Assembly (NCBI GenBank): GCA_937973685.1
Contig: CALJKJ010000030.1
Location: 1-64,000, forward strand
DNA length: 64,000 nt
Reading direction: 5' to 3'
Origin: an uncultured Flavobacteriales bacterium
Lineage (GTDB): Bacteria; Bacteroidota; Bacteroidia; Flavobacteriales_D; Crocinitomicaceae
Positions 23,133-32,783 of the stretch are shown here, piece after piece (position 1 is the first letter of the stretch; each line of letters starts with the position of its first letter). The translations under genes and the position numbers were made by a program. A model generated the notes under the pieces. The model was not told where the DNA came from and made no database searches. It saw only the letters and a program-made list of their open reading frames with translations.

Positions 23133-24917
23133 ATGTGTGGAATTGTAGGATGGGTAACAAATAATAAACAGGTCGATAAAGTTGTCTTTAGTGAAATGCT
23201 TTCAACATTAAATCATAGAGGGCCAGATGATGGAGACGTGTTTTATTCGAATGAGAACAAAATTGCTTTTGGTCATCGGCGACTTTCATTTTTAGATTTA
23301 TCAGAAGCTGGTCGTCAGCCGTTTCATTCAAGTGATGGTTCAATAACGATTACATTTAATGGCGAAATATATAATTACTTAGAATTAAAGGAACAACTCA
23401 ACGAACAATATCCTTTTCAAACGAATACCGATACAGAAGTAATTGCCGCAGCTTATCTGTTCTGGGGAATTTCATTTATTGACCATTTAAAAGGCATGTT
23501 TGCGATAGGTCTTCATGATCGAAAATTGAACAAACTTTTTCTTATTCGTGATCGATTTGGCATCAAACCTTTGTATTATTTAAACACAGAAACTGATATT
23601 GTTTTTGCGTCGGAACTAAAAGCGATTATTCAGTCGGGGATTTCAAAAAAAGAAATGGATGTTACATCATTCATCGACTATTTTGTTTACCGATATATTC
23701 CTTCTCCTAAAACAATTTGGAGCGATATAAAAAAGGTTCCACCCGCACATTATGTTTCTTTTTGTCTAGCGACATTTCAAACTGAACGAATAGAATATTG
23801 GACGCTAAAGTCAAGTGATTTAACATTGAAAACAACAGATATCATCAAACAAACAAACCATTTGTTAATTGAATCAGTTAAAGAGCACACGCGTTCAGAT
23901 GTCGCAATTGGAGCTTTTCTTAGTGGTGGTTATGACAGTAGTGCACTTGTCGCGCAGTTAAAAGAAAACGGAGAATCACCAAAAACATTTTCTATCGGAT
24001 TCAAAAATTGGTCAAATAGTGAAGATCAATTTGCAACAATCGTTTCAGAACATTTATCGGTACAAAATACAGCAATCATTGCAGACGAATCTGATCTTTC
24101 TTTGCTTTCTCTCATGCCTACAGTTTACGACGAGCCCATTGCAGACATCTCCATCATTCCCACTTTTATGGTAAGCCAACTTGCGCGAACGAAGGTGAAA
24201 GCGGTACTGAGTGGGGAAGGAGCTGACGAAATTTTTGCTGGATATACTTGGCAAAAAGAATTTTATGAATTGTCCTACCCAACTACGTTTTTGGGCAGGT
24301 TAAAAAAAATTGCTCGGCCACCAATGGACACGGTTTCGTTTTATGCGAAAGCAATGGCAATGGGACGTTTTGATCAAGTTGAACTTCGAAAAATGTTACA
24401 CCCGTCTTTGCATCAATTTATTCCTGCAGATGAGAATTGGTTCTACAGGAAACATTTCAAAAAGGATTTATCCCCATTAAAAGCAATTCAATATTTAGAC
24501 ATGAAATGTTTTATGGGGGAATTGGTACTCACAAAAGTTGATAGAGCAAGTATGGCTAATTCATTAGAAGTGCGTGTTCCTTTTTTAGATCATACGCTAT
24601 TTGAGTCCGTTTTTGCATTGAACGAACAGGCATATTTTTCGCGAAAACAAACGAAAAAGCTCTTGTATGAACATATAAAACATAAATTACCAGCGCTCAT
24701 CTTACAACGCAAAAAACAAGGTTTTGTTGGGCCAGATGCTTATTACATGAAGCTTGAGTTTTACCGAAAACAATTTGCGAAAAGCAATTTGGTGGCACAC
24801 AATATTGTTAATCGAGAATACATTGATGATTTGTTAAAAGAGCAGTATTCTTGGAAATTATGGAAGCTATTAGTAATGGAAAATTGGTTCACAAATTGGG
24901 TGGTGAATACACATTGA
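23133..24917 (+). CDS. asnB: Asparagine synthase-type amidotransferase (AsnB-like)
   Basis: This 594-residue protein has an N-terminal class II glutaminase with the catalytic Cys2 (MCGIVGWV) and the conserved NHRGPDD. The synthetase domain has the PP-loop GAFLSGGYDSSALVAQL for ATP. The length matches AsnB. In polysaccharide loci such paralogues amidate uronic acids or other carboxyl groups on the glycan, and that is the likely role here, but housekeeping asparagine synthesis cannot be excluded. About 100 bases without a gene precede it. Confidence 0.9.
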   Translation: MCGIVGWVTNNKQVDKVVFSEMLSTLNHRGPDDGDVFYSNENKIAFGHRRLSFLDLSEAGRQPFHSSDGSITITFNGEIYNYLELKEQLNEQYPFQTNTDTEVIAAAYLFWGISFIDHLKGMFAIGLHDRKLNKLFLIRDRFGIKPLYYLNTETDIVFASELKAIIQSGISKKEMDVTSFIDYFVYRYIPSPKTIWSDIKKVPPAHYVSFCLATFQTERIEYWTLKSSDLTLKTTDIIKQTNHLLIESVKEHTRSDVAIGAFLSGGYDSSALVAQLKENGESPKTFSIGFKNWSNSEDQFATIVSEHLSVQNTAIIADESDLSLLSLMPTVYDEPIADISIIPTFMVSQLARTKVKAVLSGEGADEIFAGYTWQKEFYELSYPTTFLGRLKKIARPPMDTVSFYAKAMAMGRFDQVELRKMLHPSLHQFIPADENWFYRKHFKKDLSPLKAIQYLDMKCFMGELVLTKVDRASMANSLEVRVPFLDHTLFESVFALNEQAYFSRKQTKKLLYEHIKHKLPALILQRKKQGFVGPDAYYMKLEFYRKQFAKSNLVAHNIVNREYIDDLLKEQYSWKLWKLLVMENWFTNWVVNTH

Positions 24918-24958
24918 TTGGTGTATTTCTTTGATAATTATGTAACTTTGTAAACTGA

Positions 24959-25897
24959 ATGAGTAAGATTTTAATTACTGGGGGAGCTGGATTTATAGGT
25001 TTTCATTTGCAACAACAATTGAAAAGCAAACACGAAGTGAAATGCATAGACAGTCTGTGTAGTGAAAAAACAGCATCTATTCATCGCGCATCTTTTATGC
25101 ACTCAGTTTATCGATTAGATTGTTCAGATGATTTTTCATCCACTTTAGTTTTTCAACCAGACATCATCATTCATTTAGCAGCTGAAACTGGAGTTTCTGA
25201 TTCAGAAATCTATCCCTATAAATATATAAAAACGAATATAGACGCAACATTCAATGTATTGGAGCAAGCGCGTAAAATGGGGGTGAAGTATTTTATATAT
25301 GCTAGTAGTTCCTCTGTTTATGAGCCAAATCAACAAATAATGACAGAAACTTCTCCAACTGAGTTTCAATTATCATTTTATGGCACAACAAAAAAAATGA
25401 TGGAGCAAATGGTTTCAAACTATTGCAAACAGTTTGGAATGACTGCTATTGGTCTTCGTTTTTTTACCGTATATGGATCGTATACACGACCAGATATGGC
25501 GGGATATAAATTTATGAAAGGAATTCAATACGGAACTCCGATAAAACAATACAATCAAGGAGAAGTTTTACGTGATTTTACGCATGTAAGTGATGTTGTT
25601 CATTCTATTGAATTATTACTTACGAAAATCGCTTCTGAACCACTTGGTTTTCATCGTATATTTAATATTGGTAATAGTTCACCAGTAACAGTAAAAAAAT
25701 ACATACAACTAATTGCACAAGAACTGAATAAGGAACCTGTGATCAATGATTTTCCATTACCGAAAAATGAATTACAAGCAACATATAGTGATTCAACAAG
25801 TTTGGAACTTTATACGGGCTATAAACCTTCGGTTTCAATAGAAGTTGGAGTGAAAGAAATGGTAGATTGGTTCAAAACGGGTGCTTATGAAAAATAA
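24959..25897 (+). CDS. NAD-dependent sugar epimerase/dehydratase
   Basis: This 312-residue extended SDR has the NAD-binding GGAGFIGFHL, the catalytic YGTTKKMME (YxxxK) with upstream Ser in YASSSSVYEP, and LRFFTVYG and RDFTHVSDV blocks. These match UDP-glucuronate or UDP-glucose 4-epimerases. It makes or interconverts a nucleotide sugar for the glycan. The next gene overlaps its 3' end by 11 bases (ATGAAAAATAA). Confidence 0.88.
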   Translation: MSKILITGGAGFIGFHLQQQLKSKHEVKCIDSLCSEKTASIHRASFMHSVYRLDCSDDFSSTLVFQPDIIIHLAAETGVSDSEIYPYKYIKTNIDATFNVLEQARKMGVKYFIYASSSSVYEPNQQIMTETSPTEFQLSFYGTTKKMMEQMVSNYCKQFGMTAIGLRFFTVYGSYTRPDMAGYKFMKGIQYGTPIKQYNQGEVLRDFTHVSDVVHSIELLLTKIASEPLGFHRIFNIGNSSPVTVKKYIQLIAQELNKEPVINDFPLPKNELQATYSDSTSLELYTGYKPSVSIEVGVKEMVDWFKTGAYEK

Positions 25898-27080
25898 TTG
25901 TTTTGTGTATGTTGTTTGTGGAGACAAAGAGCACATTGACACGCTTCATTATTCCCTGCGTTTTTTGAAACATTTCTCTTCGAACAAAATAATTGTTTTA
26001 ACTGATTCATCACGCAATGAAACGCCTGTAATTCACGATTCCATTATTGATATCAAAACTCCCGAAAAGTATAATAATCACCAAGCAAGTATTTTTTTAA
26101 AAACAGGAATTAACCAATTCTTACCAAAAGGAACCAATTACTGTTATTTAGATACAGATGTTTTAGCTTTATCCGCTGATTGCGACGCTGTATTTGAAGA
26201 ATTCATTGCACCAATTCGTTTTGCTGCTGACCATTGTACAATGGATAAATTTAGTGCATATGCTGTTAATTGTGATTGTTTGACGGATTGGAAAAAAGAT
26301 TGGGATGCATACCAATCATCATTTTCGAAACACGATAAAAACAAATTGATTACAGATCAAGATTTATTGAATCATAGCAGACGTTTAAAAACGAGTTTTG
26401 AACAAGTAAAAACAAACAAGAGAACCCATATTTTAAAAGCACTTCGCTATATCCTGAGTTGGCCGATTTTTAAATACAGTGAAGATTTTTTTTTCAATAA
26501 AAAAGACCGAACTTGGCAACTCAAAACAGGAGAAGTTATATTATATGAAACTCCGTATAAGCAAATATCATCGGAAACTGGTTTGAAATACAGTTGGTTG
26601 AGACAAAGGTGGCGCAAATCAACTGGGGAAGATTTGTGGAAATCATCGTGCAATCATCTTGCGAAAGCAATTGAATTGGACTTTCAAATTCAAGTGAAAA
26701 ATACAAATTGGCAACATTGGAATGGCGGATTGTTTCTTTTTAACGATGCTAGTGAAATGTTCTTATCAACTTGGCATTCGCTAACACTTCAAGCATTCAA
26801 TTTACCTAATTGGAAAACGAGAGATCAAGGAACATTAATCGCAACTGTTTGGCAGATGGGTTTAGAAAATCAGCCATTGTTATCTAAGAAATGGAATTTT
26901 CTTGCTGATGCTAATAATGAACACATGTCATTTGAAGGAAAAGGAAAGTTTAATGATGGTTCATCAATTCGTTCATTTGATGTTGCATTGATTCATATTT
27001 ATCATCGTTTTGGAGATGAAACCTGGGATTTGTGGAGACATGTGTCAACAGCATATTTAACAGCAGCAAATGACAAATAA
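25887..27080 (+). CDS. Putative GT8-like glycosyltransferase
   Basis: This protein of about 397 residues opens with FVYVVCGDKEHIDTLHYSLR. It has a DxD motif in YCYLDTDVLAL and a later WNGGLFLFNDASEMF, with the RDQGTLIATVW acidic loop. That order fits GT-A enzymes of the GT8 type. The middle (residues about 130-270) is an unrecognised insert. ATG 25887 overlaps the epimerase stop. The next gene again overlaps by 11 bases (ATGACAAATAA). Confidence 0.65.
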   Translation: MKNNCFVYVVCGDKEHIDTLHYSLRFLKHFSSNKIIVLTDSSRNETPVIHDSIIDIKTPEKYNNHQASIFLKTGINQFLPKGTNYCYLDTDVLALSADCDAVFEEFIAPIRFAADHCTMDKFSAYAVNCDCLTDWKKDWDAYQSSFSKHDKNKLITDQDLLNHSRRLKTSFEQVKTNKRTHILKALRYILSWPIFKYSEDFFFNKKDRTWQLKTGEVILYETPYKQISSETGLKYSWLRQRWRKSTGEDLWKSSCNHLAKAIELDFQIQVKNTNWQHWNGGLFLFNDASEMFLSTWHSLTLQAFNLPNWKTRDQGTLIATVWQMGLENQPLLSKKWNFLADANNEHMSFEGKGKFNDGSSIRSFDVALIHIYHRFGDETWDLWRHVSTAYLTAANDK

Positions 27081-27525
27081 AGTAGCTAAAGTGTATAAAT
27101 TGTTAAAAGCTAAAAAAAGGTTTTTTACTTTGGGGCTTGTATACCTTTTTTTTAGTTTAATCATTGGCGAGTTTCATCCCTTTTCTCAATTTCCGATGTA
27201 TAATTCTTTCCCAAATTGGTCATATGTGTTTTATTTTTCAGATGAAAATGACAAAATAATTCCCACTAAGCAATTGCATACAAATACGGGACATTTATCA
27301 CATATCTTCTACACTGCATGTGAATCAATTGGAATAGATTATGGCAATGGAATAGAATCAAAAGAGTCATTATATATTTTAGGAGAAACTATTGCAAAAC
27401 AAGTTGCATTACAAGTTAAATTATCAACACCAAAAAAGGTGAAATTACATCGTGTTTTCTTACACAAAGAAAACAATAAAATCATAAAAAAGGATGTGTT
27501 AATTTATGAGGGAAATATTCAATAA
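27070..27525 (+). CDS. Small membrane-anchored protein paired with an HTTM-like gene
   Basis: This 151-residue protein has one N-terminal membrane helix (FTLGLVYLFFSLIIGEF), then FHPFSQFPMYNSFPNWSYVF and a soluble extracytoplasmic domain of about 100 residues with no domain I recognise. It overlaps both neighbours (11 bases upstream, 20 bases downstream), so it is translated as a unit with the membrane protein that follows. Function is unknown. Confidence 0.65.
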   Translation: MTNKVAKVYKLLKAKKRFFTLGLVYLFFSLIIGEFHPFSQFPMYNSFPNWSYVFYFSDENDKIIPTKQLHTNTGHLSHIFYTACESIGIDYGNGIESKESLYILGETIAKQVALQVKLSTPKKVKLHRVFLHKENNKIIKKDVLIYEGNIQ

Positions 27526-28372
27526 TAGTAAGTCGATTAGCTATAATAATTTGGAGTGGCTTTGTATAAAGGTCCCTTTAATATTATTTTTCTTGTTGTT
27601 ATCTTCAAGAATATTATTAGGCTATTCTACGATAACATTTCCAGTTGCATTGTGTACTTTTGGTTGCTGTGATTGGATATTAATATACCCCATAAAGATT
27701 TTTGTTCTAATTATTCTTATGTTGTTTTCAGTGACTTATATTTTTGAATACAGAATGAAAGCGACGTTGGGGTTTCTTTCCATAATAAGTGTAATCGTTT
27801 TTTCACTAGAAGAATCAAATGGAATTATGAACAGGGCAAGTTTAATTTCCATGGTATTTATTGCACAATGGATAGCATATCTTTTGTATCACAAGCAGTC
27901 AAATAAATTAATTGCTAATAGGATACAGTTTAGCATTCAATTGGTGGTTGCTACTTATATGCTTTCTGCTATTTCGAAACTTGTTACATCAGGAATTAAT
28001 TGGGTAAGTGATAGTCAATATGCTGTACTTCAGATTCAGAAATCAATTTATTATAATTTTTACGATTCAACTAATTTAAATTTCATTTTGGATGGTAATC
28101 AATTTGTTCAATATATTGATCAACACGGCACATTCTTTCGTTTTTTATTTTTAAGTGCTTTAATAATAGAGTTTACTGTTTTTATAGCTTTGTTTAATAA
28201 AAAAACGCGTACTCTTTATGGTCTTTTATTATTATCAATGCATATTGGTATTTTTGTTGTAATGGACATTATAATACCTCACGTTTTTATTCCAATGATT
28301 TTGCTTTTTCTTAATCCAATTTATTTTTTAGTTAGCTTTCTTAAATGGTCATTTAATCAATTGAAAAGATGA
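27506..28372 (+). CDS. HTTM-like polytopic membrane protein
   Basis: This 288-residue protein has about seven hydrophobic helices. The segment VVATYMLSAISKLVTSGINW followed by VSDSQYAV resembles the helix that starts with a K-L-x3-G-x2-W pattern in HTTM (vitamin K-dependent carboxylase-like) membrane domains. No carboxylase catalytic Lys region is identifiable. It is coupled to the preceding small anchored protein. It may modify or transport a glycan or lipid precursor; this is inference and the family match is weak. Confidence 0.55.
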   Translation: MREIFNNSKSISYNNLEWLCIKVPLILFFLLLSSRILLGYSTITFPVALCTFGCCDWILIYPIKIFVLIILMLFSVTYIFEYRMKATLGFLSIISVIVFSLEESNGIMNRASLISMVFIAQWIAYLLYHKQSNKLIANRIQFSIQLVVATYMLSAISKLVTSGINWVSDSQYAVLQIQKSIYYNFYDSTNLNFILDGNQFVQYIDQHGTFFRFLFLSALIIEFTVFIALFNKKTRTLYGLLLLSMHIGIFVVMDIIIPHVFIPMILLFLNPIYFLVSFLKWSFNQLKR

Positions 28373-29271
28373 ATCAGTTTGCTACTATTACAACAAAGTC
28401 TCATTTTTTTAAAACTTTTGCTTTAGCAGAAAGTCTAAAAAGCTATGATATTACGCTTCATGTTTTGGTAGTTGATAAGGATACTTTCCCACAGGAATAC
28501 CCATCTAATATTAAGTTTTATAAGTTGAATGATTTTACCAATCCATTTACGAATCAAATGGAAGAAAAATACAAAGGTGATCGTTTACGTTGGTCGTTAA
28601 AACCGGTTTTTTTAATCAATTTATTAACAAAGTTTGAACGTGTTATTTATGTAGACAATGATATTTTCTTTTATTCCAACCCTCAATTTATAGTAAATTA
28701 TTTGGAACAACATTCGATTGTCTTAACCCCCCATTTTTATCCTGATTCCCCTTTCGAAAAACAAAATTGGTTAGAGGCTAACTTTAGAGTTGGATTATTT
28801 AATGCAGGTTTCATTGGAGTTAACCATCGTGCAATTGATTTTTTAACTTGGTGGGCGAATTGTTGTTTGTATACAGTTAAAAAATCGTATTGGCGGGGAT
28901 TATTTGATGATCAAAAGTACTTAGATTTGGCACCAGTTAAAGTTCCAGATTTAAAAATATTACAACATAGAGGCTGTAACCTTGCTGGATGGAATGATAG
29001 TGGATTAATTTTTGAGACTACTAATAATGAAACGGTAATAAATAATAAGGAGCAAATTGTTTTTATTCATTTTGCTGAACTGACCATGAAAAAATTTGGT
29101 AATAAATTACACCCATTAAATAGTTTAAACTTATTGTATCTGAAAAGCTTATCAACGTATTCTCCGAATTTTGTCTTTAAACCAAATAAAATAAATGCTC
29201 ATAAAGTATTAAATTATTGGTATTTCATTAAATGGACAATTGTAATGTTATTTAAAAGAAAATTCAAATGA
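28369..29271 (+). CDS. Putative GT-A-fold glycosyltransferase
   Basis: This 300-residue protein begins MNQFATITTKSHFFKTFALA, has a DxD motif in RVIYVDNDIFFYSNPQFIV, and then FNAGFIGVNHRAIDFLTWW and FDDQKYLDLAP, where GT8-like enzymes have their N-G/A-G loop and acidic residues. Its start overlaps the previous stop by 4 bases (ATGA). It probably adds one sugar to the locus product. Donor and acceptor are unknown. Confidence 0.68.
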   Translation: MNQFATITTKSHFFKTFALAESLKSYDITLHVLVVDKDTFPQEYPSNIKFYKLNDFTNPFTNQMEEKYKGDRLRWSLKPVFLINLLTKFERVIYVDNDIFFYSNPQFIVNYLEQHSIVLTPHFYPDSPFEKQNWLEANFRVGLFNAGFIGVNHRAIDFLTWWANCCLYTVKKSYWRGLFDDQKYLDLAPVKVPDLKILQHRGCNLAGWNDSGLIFETTNNETVINNKEQIVFIHFAELTMKKFGNKLHPLNSLNLLYLKSLSTYSPNFVFKPNKINAHKVLNYWYFIKWTIVMLFKRKFK

Positions 29272-30128
29272 AAATTAAAAATAGTCAATCAGCAATAGGT
29301 TTTGAAGAAAACGGTTTTTTTGTAATCAATAATTTTTTTGATAATCAAACAGTACTTGAAATTGCTGATTTTTATGCGTCTTTTCAATTCAAAAAAAGTC
29401 CGGAATTAAACACCAATATTAAGTCATGTTCTAATGAGCAAAATTACTTGATTAGTGATTTTTTAAAATCAAAATTTGAATCTAAAATCCCCGAATTTTT
29501 TGAAGAATATCAATTAGGAGGAGGGGTTTTTATAATGAAAGGTAGTGGGGAAGAAAGTGTTTCATCATTGCATCAAGATTTTAATGTTGTAGATGAAAGA
29601 AGGTTTACTTCTCTAACAATTTGGGTTCCTTTAATAGATGTAGATGAAAGTAATGGATGTATTCAAATTGTTGCGGGAAGCCACAAGTGGTTCAATTCTG
29701 TGCGATCATTTAATATGCCTTCTTTTTTTCTTGATTTTAATCTAGTAGCTGATCGATTAACTGCTGTTCCATTAAGAAGAGGAGATGCTGTAGTTTTTAA
29801 TCACAGTGTTTTTCATGGATCTAAACCTAATTATAGTTCAAATTACAGACCCGCGGCAAGCTTTAGTTTAATTTCATCGGGAGCAATTCCAATTCATTAC
29901 ATTAAACATGAGGATCAAGTGTTTATTTGTCAGACAGATAAGGATTTTTATAATGAAAAAGCAAAAATGTTGTTTTCTGGTGAAATCCCGGATGATTTAA
30001 ATATTGTAAATAAAATTCCTTTTGAAGAAAACATGATTATTACAAAAGATAAAATGACGAAGTATTTGTCCCAAAAAACCGATTTTAAATCACGCCTTAA
30101 ATCTTTTGTGAGCATTTTTAAAAAATAG
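29268..30128 (+). CDS. Phytanoyl-CoA dioxygenase (PhyH) family oxygenase
   Basis: This 286-residue Fe(II)/2-oxoglutarate oxygenase has the iron ligands HQD in SSLHQDFNVVDE and the distal His in FNHSVFHGSKPN. A downstream Arg (NYRPAASFSL) binds 2-oxoglutarate. The segment GCIQIVAGSHKW is typical of PhyH proteins. It likely hydroxylates a small molecule or lipid/sugar intermediate of the locus. It overlaps the preceding gene by 4 bases. Confidence 0.85.
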   Translation: MKIKNSQSAIGFEENGFFVINNFFDNQTVLEIADFYASFQFKKSPELNTNIKSCSNEQNYLISDFLKSKFESKIPEFFEEYQLGGGVFIMKGSGEESVSSLHQDFNVVDERRFTSLTIWVPLIDVDESNGCIQIVAGSHKWFNSVRSFNMPSFFLDFNLVADRLTAVPLRRGDAVVFNHSVFHGSKPNYSSNYRPAASFSLISSGAIPIHYIKHEDQVFICQTDKDFYNEKAKMLFSGEIPDDLNIVNKIPFEENMIITKDKMTKYLSQKTDFKSRLKSFVSIFKK

Positions 30129-30132
30129 TATT

Positions 30133-32664
30133 ATGCCAAGTTCTTTAAAAAAATATTACATAGCATTAGGGATAATTGTTTTCCTTGTTTTTGCAAATAC
30201 ACTTTCAAATGGGTACAATATGGATGATAATTTGGTGACTCAAAATCACCGATTAACATCAAGAGAAAGTGATAGTTCATTATTATCAATTTTCACGGAA
30301 CCTTATTATAAGGACGACATGGGATATTCCTATGGATATCGACCATTTGTAACTTTGTCATTCGCGATAGAAAATCAATTGTTTGATGAATCTGCAAAAG
30401 TTAGTCACTTTATAAATATGTTAATTTATGTTGGTGTAGTAGTATTATTATTTCGATTTCTATTGAGTTATTTTGGAACAGATCGCCTGCAACTTTTCTT
30501 TTTTACTGCGGTATTGTTTGCAATTCATCCAATTCATACTGAGGTTGTAGCAAGTATAAAAAACAGAGATGAATTATTGGCTTTATTGTTCTCATTATTA
30601 GGAGCATTAGCTGGATTGAAATTTATTAAAAGATCGAGTTTTGTTCAATTAGTATTCAGTGTCATCTTTTTTTCAATGGCTATTTTATCAAAGAAAAGTA
30701 TTTTCCCATTGATTTTTATTATTCCTTTTATTCTCTTTTTCATTCAGCATCAGAAAATAAAACTAATCTTAATTTTTCAATTATTAGTTGCGTTACCATT
30801 GGTCGTTTTTGCATCTGATTTTGATGTGTTAAAATCGACTAAGCTATATTTATTGGTTTTTGTTTTTAGTGGAATATTATTGCTTATTAATTATCTAATA
30901 AAAAATAAGGAAAAGCTACTGAATAGTACTCGTTTTATTGTTGTTTTTTCAGCGTCTCTGTCCATTATTTTTTTTACTTTATTTCTATATTTCCACCAAT
31001 ATGTTTTGTTGATGATTTCAATTATCATCACATTACTATCAGTTAAAAAATCGCTATTCCTAGTTATAACACAAAATATTATTCAACTTGTGATCACTTC
31101 GTTTGTTTACGATATTCCTGATTTAAAAGAAGTTACTATTTTCCTATCAATTGGATATTTTGTCTATTTGAATAGTCAAAAAAACTGGAAATACGCTATG
31201 TGGTTTTCACCAATAATTATTTGTGCAAATTCCTCAACGTTTCTCGATTTTAATTGGAATATAGTACTTGTATTCATTACATCTATTTTGTTTTTCATAT
31301 TAATTTTCAAAAAATGGCTCATTGGAATGTTCTATGTTGTGTTTTCGACAAGCATTGCCTTTTTTGTTTACAAGTTAGGATTAATCCATTATTTATTAAT
31401 TGGATTTACATTGATTTATTTTGTAGTTAATCATGCAAAATTAGCACGTTTAAAAAATAGCTTAATTACTACAACTGTTTTAATTGTTTTTAGCTTAATT
31501 CGTATAGATACAACTTATTTTTATAGTTTTTTTGTTCAATTGGAAACCTCAAAAGTGACACTTTCTATGAAAAATAGTGATCGCAATCAATTGGATGAGA
31601 AACGTCAACTTAATATGAAAGAGGGACGCCAGTTAGGTTACGTAGAAAACACCTTAACTGCACCCCACAATCAATCACAAACAATTGCAACTGGTTTCTA
31701 TACTTTGGGTAAATATGGGCAGTTATTATTATTTCCATTTAAACAATCGAGTTATTATGGTTTTGCTAGTGTTCAAACAATGGATTTTCATTCGATTTGG
31801 GTATGGTTGTCAATCTTATTTTATACCTGCTTAATTATTGCAGGGATCTATTTTTTAAAAAAAGATCAAATAGTCACTTTTGGTCTTTTTTGGTTTACGT
31901 TAAGTATCTTTTTATTTAGTAACTGGGCTGAACTTGTTGCTGGAATGGTTGCAGAGCGACTTGCATTTACAGCTTCAGTAGGTTTTGTTTTGGCAATTTC
32001 AGCTAGTTTATTTTATTTTTATCCTAGACTTGATTTATTTCAACCTAAAAAAAAGGAAATTCTTGTTTACCTAGTATTAATTTCATTATCTGTGATTACT
32101 ATAAAAAGAAATAGTAATTGGAAAGATGCCGTAACCTTATTCGCTCATGATGTAAAAAATGAACCTAATTCAGCACAATTAAATAATATGTATGCTCTTG
32201 CAATGATGAAGGAAGTTACCGAAAATCAGCTGTTAAGTTTTGAGGAAAAAAAAGAATACAATTGGAGTGCGATTAATCATTTAGAACGAGCATGTAAAAT
32301 TTATCCATATTCATACAACTATTATTTTGATCTTGGGCGCTGCTATGTTTTAGCTCAAAATTTTAAAAAAGCATACATTTCTTTTAAAAAAGCGCATCAA
32401 ATTGTCCCTAAAAACATTTTAGCTCTTGAAGAACTCGTTAAGACGGCATTTGATTTAAAAATGAAAAATGAAACTGTTTATTATGGTGAAAAATATTTAG
32501 AGATAGCCCCGAATAATGTTCAGATTCATGAATTAGTAGCTTATATATGCCTGTTAAACAAGGATATGGAATTGACACGATATTTCGCAACAAAAGCAAG
32601 TAGGTTATTTCCAGAAAACAAAAATTTCAAACAAATGTTAATTGATTGTGCTATTGAAAAGTGA
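30133..32664 (+). CDS. TMTC-like GT-C membrane glycosyltransferase with TPR domain
   Basis: This 843-residue protein has a dozen or more membrane helices. Its first periplasmic loop contains NMDDNLVTQNHRLTS, with the acidic motif of GT-C enzymes. HPIHTEVVASIKNRDELL and AERLAFTASVGFVL are diagnostic of the TMTC/PMT-like O-mannosyltransferase family. Residues about 680-840 are TPR repeats that may bind acceptor proteins. It likely transfers a polyprenyl-linked sugar to extracytoplasmic substrates. It closes the locus; the next gene, 120 bases on, has its own promoter. Confidence 0.78.
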   Translation: MPSSLKKYYIALGIIVFLVFANTLSNGYNMDDNLVTQNHRLTSRESDSSLLSIFTEPYYKDDMGYSYGYRPFVTLSFAIENQLFDESAKVSHFINMLIYVGVVVLLFRFLLSYFGTDRLQLFFFTAVLFAIHPIHTEVVASIKNRDELLALLFSLLGALAGLKFIKRSSFVQLVFSVIFFSMAILSKKSIFPLIFIIPFILFFIQHQKIKLILIFQLLVALPLVVFASDFDVLKSTKLYLLVFVFSGILLLINYLIKNKEKLLNSTRFIVVFSASLSIIFFTLFLYFHQYVLLMISIIITLLSVKKSLFLVITQNIIQLVITSFVYDIPDLKEVTIFLSIGYFVYLNSQKNWKYAMWFSPIIICANSSTFLDFNWNIVLVFITSILFFILIFKKWLIGMFYVVFSTSIAFFVYKLGLIHYLLIGFTLIYFVVNHAKLARLKNSLITTTVLIVFSLIRIDTTYFYSFFVQLETSKVTLSMKNSDRNQLDEKRQLNMKEGRQLGYVENTLTAPHNQSQTIATGFYTLGKYGQLLLFPFKQSSYYGFASVQTMDFHSIWVWLSILFYTCLIIAGIYFLKKDQIVTFGLFWFTLSIFLFSNWAELVAGMVAERLAFTASVGFVLAISASLFYFYPRLDLFQPKKKEILVYLVLISLSVITIKRNSNWKDAVTLFAHDVKNEPNSAQLNNMYALAMMKEVTENQLLSFEEKKEYNWSAINHLERACKIYPYSYNYYFDLGRCYVLAQNFKKAYISFKKAHQIVPKNILALEELVKTAFDLKMKNETVYYGEKYLEIAPNNVQIHELVAYICLLNKDMELTRYFATKASRLFPENKNFKQMLIDCAIEK

Positions 32665-32747
32665 TAAAACTTTATATTTTAAATAAATTACGCCCCTAAA
32701 TGTTTAAAAAAATGGTTTTACATGTTATTTGGTCAAAAATTATAACT

Positions 32748-32755
32748 TAATTTTG
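32748..32755 (+). promoter_or_regulatory. Promoter -7 element of the adhesin operon
   Basis: TAATTTTG matches TAnnTTTG. A TTTG -33-type element lies at 32728-32731, 16 bp upstream. The ATG at 32784 is 28 bases downstream. Confidence 0.55.
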
Positions 32756-32783
32756 TAGAACCAAATAACAAATAAACTAACAC

